Source: Candidatus Zixiibacteriota bacterium
Lineage (GTDB): Bacteria > Zixibacteria > MSB-5A5 > GN15 > FEB-12
Length of the DNA: 9,927 nt
Direction: 5' to 3'
Assembly (NCBI GenBank): GCA_023132995.1
Contig: JAGLXI010000199.1
Coordinates: 1 to 9,927 of the forward strand
Made by a program: the position numbers and the translations under genes. Within the stretch, counting starts at the first letter, position 1. Each line of letters starts with the position of its first letter. Below are positions 5,498 to 9,927 of this stretch, in pieces. The notes below the pieces were generated by a model that saw only the letters and a list, made by a program, of their open reading frames with translations, did no database searches and had not been told where the DNA came from.

Positions 5498-6349
5498 ATG
5501 ACTGCTGAAGAAATATCAGCCATCGTAGAGAAAAACGGCCCCGCGCAGGGGGGGCTAATAGCCATCCTGCAGGAAATACAGGCCCGCTACGGCTATCTTC
5601 CCGAAGACGCCCTGAGAGTTGTCGCCCAAGAGACCGGCCGTTCACTGGTTGACATATATGGAGTGGCTACATTTTACAGAGCGTTCAGCCTTGAGCCCCG
5701 GGGGAAACATCTCATATCCGTGTGCCTGGGAACGGCGTGTCATGTTCGAGGTGGACCGACCATTGCAGAGGAGGTCGAACGACAACTGGGAATCAGGGCG
5801 GGCGAGACAACAGCGGACAGAGAGTTCACGCTGGAGACGGTCAACTGCCTGGGCGCCTGCGCCCTTGGTCCGGTAGTTGTTGCCGACGGGCACTACTTCG
5901 CCAGAATGAAAACCTCAATGGTCAAGGAGATACTTGACAAGGTACGCATCGGTCTGGATCGGGTTGAAGTTGATACTGACCAACGTGTGTTCCCGGTCGA
6001 AGTGAGTTGTGCCCGGTGTAATCACAGCCTGATGGATCCGCGGCACGTGATCGATGGCCACCCTCCCATTCGGGTAACGGCCTCTTTCGGCAATAAACAC
6101 GGCTGGATGATGTTATCCAGTCTATATGGCAGCTACGAGGTAGCCTCGGAATACGAAATTCCTCCCGATACCATTATCCATATCTTTTGCCCTCACTGCC
6201 ATGCCGAATTGATCGGCAGTTCAAAGTGTGGTGAGTGCGGCGCGCCCATGGTGCCGATGATCGTCCGCGGTGGTGGTGTGGTTCAGATTTGCTCTCGTCG
6301 TGGCTGTAAGGGCCACTTGTTGGATCTGGGTGGCGCCGCATCGGAATAA
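5498..6349 (+). CDS. NuoE/HydC-type [2Fe-2S] protein with a C-terminal cysteine-rich extension
   Basis: The first ~150 of 283 residues are a complete NuoE/HydC/HndA unit: a helical bundle (GGLIAILQEIQARYGYLPEDA) and a thioredoxin-like fold whose [2Fe-2S] ligands are Cys76, Cys81, Cys117 and Cys121 (CLGTAC and CLGAC). In complex I and bifurcating hydrogenases this subunit docks on NuoF and carries the N1a-type cluster. Family members are normally about 150-175 residues. Here some 120 extra residues follow, with CxxC pairs at 171/174, 231/234 and 244/247 plus Cys265 and Cys270. They look like one or more zinc-ribbon or rubredoxin-like knuckles (CARC, CPHC, CGEC). AGGTGA and GGGAG just before the ATG support the start. 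It lies between the small cysteine protein and the NuoF-GltD fusion, as expected for partner subunits. The role of the extension is unknown; it may replace the missing N-terminal cluster of the next protein, or bind the small cysteine protein. Confidence 0.9.
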   Translation: MTAEEISAIVEKNGPAQGGLIAILQEIQARYGYLPEDALRVVAQETGRSLVDIYGVATFYRAFSLEPRGKHLISVCLGTACHVRGGPTIAEEVERQLGIRAGETTADREFTLETVNCLGACALGPVVVADGHYFARMKTSMVKEILDKVRIGLDRVEVDTDQRVFPVEVSCARCNHSLMDPRHVIDGHPPIRVTASFGNKHGWMMLSSLYGSYEVASEYEIPPDTIIHIFCPHCHAELIGSSKCGECGAPMVPMIVRGGGVVQICSRRGCKGHLLDLGGAASE

Positions 6350-6393
6350 CGATTGGACCCAGTCCGCTACGAGGTATGAGGAGAGATCGCTAA

Positions 6394-9300
6394 ATGAGAA
6401 AGTTTGCATCAGTTGAGGAACTACGGGATTTCCGCCGGCGCATCATAAGCGATGGAAAAACCCAGGAAGAAAAACCCACTATTGTAATTAGTGCTGACAC
6501 AGGAGCACAGGCCAGCGGTATCAATGATATCATAAGACTAATCAAGCGATACATCCTCGAGAGAAATCTTCAGGAGAAAGTTGCGCTCAGAATTACCGGC
6601 TGTCACGGGTTTTGCGAGATGAACCCGTATGTTCTCGTGGAGCCGGGAGGCCATTTCTACCCGAAGCTTAAGACGGAAGACGTTCCCAGAATGGTAGAAG
6701 CGGCGGTGGGTGGTTTCGTGGACGAAGGTTTGATCTACAAAGAGCCGCGCGAACAAAAGAAATATCCCTGCCAGGACGATATTCCTTTCTTCAAGAAGCA
6801 AACTCGTACCATCCTGGGAGAGAATCAAAGACTGGACCCTATACGAATTCTCAATTACATCGAACAGGGCGGATACGCGGCGGCGGAGAAAGTCTTGTCC
6901 AACCCAGATCCGGAGTGGATCATCCGAGAAATTCAGAAGTCCGGCATAAGGGGCCGGGGCGGAGCAGGCTTCCCAACCGGCAAGAAATGGGAACTGGCGA
7001 GAGCTTCCGGTAACGGCAGGGGACAGAAATACATTATCTGCAACGCCGATGAGGGTGACCCCGGCGCATACATGGACCGCGGCGTTTTAGAAGGCAACCC
7101 GCATGCCATTATCGAGGGAATGCTTATTGCAGGTATCGCTATCGGCGCTACCGAGGGCATAGTATACGCACGCAGCGAATACCCGTTGGCTATCAAGCAC
7201 ACTCTGATCGCCCTGCGTCAGGCGCGCGACGTTGGTCTCCTTGGAAAGGATATCCTCGGTACCGGCATCGATTTCGACATCGATATTTTCCGTGGCGCGG
7301 GCGCTTTTGTATGTGGTGAAGAGACGGCGCTGATCAGATCCATAGAAGGATTTATAGGAGAACCCCGTCAGCGACCGCCATATCCTATCGAGAAGGGTCT
7401 TTGGGGCCATCCTACCTGCATCAACAACGTAGAGACCCTGGCCAACATCCACGTAATAATCGACCGCGGAGCCGAAGCATACGCCAAGGTGGGAGTGCCG
7501 GGTAATACGGGAACAAAGATTTTCTCATTGGTGGGGAAGATCCGAAACACCGGACTGGTCGAAGTCCCGTTGGGTACGAAGATCAGCGAGGTTGTATACG
7601 ACATCGGCGGCGGTTCGGTCGGCAACGCAAAGATCAAGGCGGTGCAGACAGGCGGCCCGTCAGGTGGCTGCATCCCCGCCAATATGTTTGATCTCCCGAT
7701 TGAATACGAAAGCCTTGCCAAGGTCGGATCAATGATGGGGTCCGGCGGCATGATTGTCGTGGACGAAAACACGTGCATGGTTGACTTCGCCAAATACTTT
7801 ATGTCCTTCCTTAAGGACGAATCGTGCGGTAAGTGCTTCACCTGCCGGAAGGGCACACAGCGTATGCACGAAATCCTTGACGACATTTCCAAAGGTAAAG
7901 CAACACTTGAGGACCTGGATCTGCTTGAGGAGTTGGCGCTTGTCGTGAAAGACACTACCATGTGCGGACTGGGGCAGACAGCGTCCAACCCGGTTCTCAG
8001 CACCCTGCGGTATTTCCGAAATGAATACGAACGACACATCAAGGACAAAAGATGTGACGCCTTCGTCTGCAAGGAACTGGTCGGAGCTCCCTGCCAGTCT
8101 GCCTGTCCGCTCGGCACCGAGGCCTGGCGCTACGTGGCCCACATCGCGCGCGGCGAATATGATGATGCTTATACCGTCATCCGGGATGCAAACCCATTCC
8201 CGTCGGTATGCGCCCGGGTCTGCCACCATCCCTGTGAGGAAAGGTGCCGCGCCGGTACGAGCGGCGGTGACCCTATAGCTATTCGGTCGCTCAAGCGCTT
8301 CATTACCGACCGCGTCGATCCATCACTATACAAACCGCAAAGAGTGGTGTGGACCGATGGCAAGCCTCCCAAGGTAGCGGTAGTCGGCTCCGGCCCTGCC
8401 GGCCTCACTACCGCCCATTATCTATCTTTGCAAGGCTACAAAGTGACTGTCTTTGAGGTCGAGCCGGAGCCGGGTGGGATGCTTTACTGCGCAATTCCGA
8501 CCTATCGTCTGCCGCATGAGGTCATCAGAAATGAGATCAATGCCCTCCTGGATGACAACATCACACTCAAATGCAACATCGCGCTGGGTCGTGACATCAC
8601 AGTGGATGGATTGTTTGAGGACGGTTACAAGGCGGTCCTGCTGGCCCTGGGCGCGCACAAGAGTAAGCCGCTAAGTCTCGAGAACGAAGATGCGGACGGT
8701 GTCTATCCGTCAATTGAATTCCTCAAGGCCTTGAACATGAGAGGTGAGCATCTGGCTCAAGGTCGGGTAGGTGTCATAGGCGGCGGCAACTCCGCTATTG
8801 ATGCTGCTCGGATGGCGTTGCGCCAGAAAGATGTCAACAGTGTTACTATCCTTTACCGTCGGACACGCGAAGAGATGCCTGCCTTTTCCGAAGAGATTGA
8901 AGCTGCGGACCAGGAGGGAATCAAGATCGAGACATTGGTCACTCCCACCAAAGTTATCGTTAAAGACGGACACTTGTCCGGTCTCGAATGTGTCCGGAAC
9001 GAGTTGGGCGATGTCGACTCCAGCGGTCGGCGACGGCCGGTTCCAGTACAAGGCACCGAGCGCATCATCGAGCTTGACACGCTGGTTGTGGCTATCGGTG
9101 AGGACTCGGGGATTGACGCTATTGGTCCTGCCCGCTTAAGCCGTATTGAGACGACCAGGTGGAACACGGTGAAAGCTGATAGAACCACCCTCCTTACCAA
9201 TCGGCCCGGAGTATTCGCCGCCGGCGATGTCGTCACCGGCCCCAATACGGTGGTTGAAGCCATCGCAGCCGGTAAGAGAGCGGCCGTGATGATCAACCGG

Positions 9301-9591
9301 TACATACGCAATGAGGAGATGGTCCAACCGGCTGAGCCGTGCCTGCCAAAGGTATATATCGAGCCGGTCAAGATGGACACAGAAGACGCGTCATTGGCTG
9401 GTCGCGTTGAAACCCCGCGCGCGCCGGCGGAATGGCGCACGCGCAACTTCTCCGAAGTGGAGGTGTCACTCTCTGTTGATGAGGCAACCCATGAAGCTTG
9501 TCGGTGCCTTCGGTGCGACCTGGAGTTCACCAAACCCAAAAAGGTTGAAACCGAAACAGAGGCCAAGGCTGCCGTAACTGGAGGCAAATGA
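6394..9591 (+). CDS. NuoF-GltD fusion: NAD(H)-FMN diaphorase joined to an NAD(P)H-FAD oxidoreductase
   Basis: This single 1065-residue chain combines two flavoenzymes. Residues ~25-110 are a thioredoxin-like domain related to the HydB/HndC N-terminus, but only Cys70 and Cys74 remain of four usual cluster ligands; Ser33 and Ala38 stand where cysteines are expected. Residues ~145-545 are NuoF: FMN/NAD motifs GIRGRGGAGFPTG (from 184) and CNADEGDPG (from 216), an SLBB region, and N3-type [4Fe-4S] ligands Cys478, Cys481, Cys484 and Cys524. The paired ferredoxin clusters often found next in HydB are absent. Instead, residues ~550-650 hold a GltD/NfnL-type cysteine domain (Cys567, Cys571, Cys606, Cys610, Cys614, Cys618). 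Then follow FAD site GSGPAG (665-670), NAD(P) site GGGNSA (796-801), YRRTRE (821-826), which in GltD/NfnL relatives favours NADPH, and the FAD-closing GDVVTGPNT (from 944). A C-terminal CRCLRC (1036-1041) also occurs. AGGAG lies ten bases before the ATG. It is the likely catalytic hub of the operon; whether it bifurcates electrons is inference. Confidence 0.92.
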   Translation: MRKFASVEELRDFRRRIISDGKTQEEKPTIVISADTGAQASGINDIIRLIKRYILERNLQEKVALRITGCHGFCEMNPYVLVEPGGHFYPKLKTEDVPRMVEAAVGGFVDEGLIYKEPREQKKYPCQDDIPFFKKQTRTILGENQRLDPIRILNYIEQGGYAAAEKVLSNPDPEWIIREIQKSGIRGRGGAGFPTGKKWELARASGNGRGQKYIICNADEGDPGAYMDRGVLEGNPHAIIEGMLIAGIAIGATEGIVYARSEYPLAIKHTLIALRQARDVGLLGKDILGTGIDFDIDIFRGAGAFVCGEETALIRSIEGFIGEPRQRPPYPIEKGLWGHPTCINNVETLANIHVIIDRGAEAYAKVGVPGNTGTKIFSLVGKIRNTGLVEVPLGTKISEVVYDIGGGSVGNAKIKAVQTGGPSGGCIPANMFDLPIEYESLAKVGSMMGSGGMIVVDENTCMVDFAKYFMSFLKDESCGKCFTCRKGTQRMHEILDDISKGKATLEDLDLLEELALVVKDTTMCGLGQTASNPVLSTLRYFRNEYERHIKDKRCDAFVCKELVGAPCQSACPLGTEAWRYVAHIARGEYDDAYTVIRDANPFPSVCARVCHHPCEERCRAGTSGGDPIAIRSLKRFITDRVDPSLYKPQRVVWTDGKPPKVAVVGSGPAGLTTAHYLSLQGYKVTVFEVEPEPGGMLYCAIPTYRLPHEVIRNEINALLDDNITLKCNIALGRDITVDGLFEDGYKAVLLALGAHKSKPLSLENEDADGVYPSIEFLKALNMRGEHLAQGRVGVIGGGNSAIDAARMALRQKDVNSVTILYRRTREEMPAFSEEIEAADQEGIKIETLVTPTKVIVKDGHLSGLECVRNELGDVDSSGRRRPVPVQGTERIIELDTLVVAIGEDSGIDAIGPARLSRIETTRWNTVKADRTTLLTNRPGVFAAGDVVTGPNTVVEAIAAGKRAAVMINRYIRNEEMVQPAEPCLPKVYIEPVKMDTEDASLAGRVETPRAPAEWRTRNFSEVEVSLSVDEATHEACRCLRCDLEFTKPKKVETETEAKAAVTGGK
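9580..9584 (+). promoter_or_regulatory. ribosome binding site deciding the start of the NuoG-like gene
   Basis: GGAGG lies nine bases before the ATG at 9594 but only three before an in-frame ATG at 9588 that overlaps the previous stop as ATGA. The spacing favours 9594; the 9588 start would add only Met-Asn. Confidence 0.6.
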
Positions 9592-9593
9592 AC

Positions 9594-9927
9594 ATGGTCA
9601 CGCTGTACATAAATGGCTTGAAGGTCTCGGTGGAAAAAGGCACAACGTTGCTTGAGACGGCCCAGTTCCTTGGCTTTCCTATTCCAACATTGTGCCACAT
9701 GGAAGGGCTTTCCCCTTATGGCGCCTGCCGGTTATGTGTCGTGGAGATTGGCGAAGGCCCAAAGGCCAAACTGGTGACCTCGTGTACCTACCCGGCCGAA
9801 GAGGGACTGAAAGTCCGCACTGCTTCGGTGCGTGTCGTGAAGGCGCGCAAAATGGTTCTCGAACTGCTGCTGGCATCGTGTCCACAGTCGAAGATCATTC
9901 AGGACCTTGCCGCCGCTCACGATATTC
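9594..9927 (+). CDS. NuoG/HydA-like [2Fe-2S] protein, partial (3' end cut)
   Basis: The window shows the first 111 codons of an open frame that continues past the edge. They form a plant-type [2Fe-2S] ferredoxin domain as at the N-terminus of NuoG, HydA and NAD-dependent formate dehydrogenase alpha subunits. Ligands appear as TLCHMEGLSPYGACRLC, with a further cysteine in LVTSC, giving C-x10-C-x2-C-x15-C. After it comes RKMVLELLLASCPQSKII, where canonical NuoG has a His/Cys-rich stretch for an extra [4Fe-4S] cluster; only one cysteine is visible here. This form resembles short NuoG-like iron-sulfur subunits rather than full NuoG. The gene starts two bases after the stop codon of the fusion gene and shares its frame of use, so it is the next subunit of the complex. 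The rest of the protein, including any hydrogenase or formate dehydrogenase domain, cannot be seen. Confidence 0.88.
   Translation, partial: MVTLYINGLKVSVEKGTTLLETAQFLGFPIPTLCHMEGLSPYGACRLCVVEIGEGPKAKLVTSCTYPAEEGLKVRTASVRVVKARKMVLELLLASCPQSKIIQDLAAAHDI

Noticed and set aside
7368..8117. Minus-strand open frame (249 codons) opposite the NuoF domain
   Set aside because: Antisense to the conserved SLBB and [4Fe-4S] region; no recognisable domain and no ribosome site of note.
8853..9698. Long open frame on the minus strand (281 codons) across the GltD domain
   Set aside because: It lies fully opposite a frame with clear FAD/NAD(P) motifs; its product is low-complexity and Ser/Arg-rich, as expected for an antisense shadow of GC-rich coding sequence.
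5498..9927. Standard respiratory complex I (nuoEFG) operon
   Set aside because: The NuoF-GltD fusion, extended NuoE, small cysteine protein and atypical NuoG-like start do not fit respiratory complex I; a soluble electron-transfer complex fits better.

Overview
The window looks like chromosomal DNA from an anaerobic, probably uncultivated bacterium. The evidence is a fully consensus sigma-54 promoter, an NtrC-type two-component system, and an operon of soluble NADH-dehydrogenase/hydrogenase-diaphorase (NuoE/NuoF/NuoG-like) electron-transfer proteins with an NfnL/GltD-type flavoprotein fused in. Base composition is moderately GC-rich. No ribosomal RNA or phylogenetic marker is present. A lineage such as Desulfobacterota, Zixibacteria or another anaerobic phylum is possible, but the sequence does not settle it.

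Left part (1-1745): a loosely packed accessory region read on the minus strand. It starts with a 72-bp palindromic repeat. Then come a four-helix membrane protein (96-698), a stretch with coding-like but frame-broken sequence (840-1042), a membrane-anchored coiled-coil protein (1043-1492) and an unrecognised 58-residue small ORF that overlaps it (1480-1656). None of these has an assignable function.

Middle part (1746-4881): a sensor histidine kinase with a GAF-like N-terminal region, overlapping by 8 bp a sigma-54 activator with receiver, AAA+ (GAFTGA) and Fis-type DNA-binding domains. A strong hairpin ends the pair.

Right part (4882-9927): an intergenic control region with a perfect -24/-12 promoter (TGGCAC-N5-TTGCTT) and an 8-bp stem-loop that begins at the predicted transcription start. 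It is followed by four co-directional genes: a 95-residue protein with two copies of a four-cysteine motif; a NuoE/HydC-type [2Fe-2S] protein with an added multi-cysteine C-terminal domain; a 1065-residue NuoF-GltD fusion; and the start of a NuoG/HydA-like [2Fe-2S] protein cut by the window edge.

Inferred working model: the kinase/activator pair senses a redox or metabolic cue and switches on the sigma-54 promoter directly downstream. The operon would encode a cytoplasmic flavin/iron-sulfur complex that exchanges electrons between NAD(H) at the NuoF FMN site, NADP(H) at the GltD FAD site, and a further partner such as ferredoxin, a hydrogenase, a formate dehydrogenase or a heterodisulfide-reductase module. 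Such a partner would be encoded beyond position 9927. The NuoF-GltD fusion, the lost N-terminal cysteines of NuoF, the NuoE extension and the duplicated small cysteine protein together suggest a non-canonical, possibly electron-bifurcating complex.
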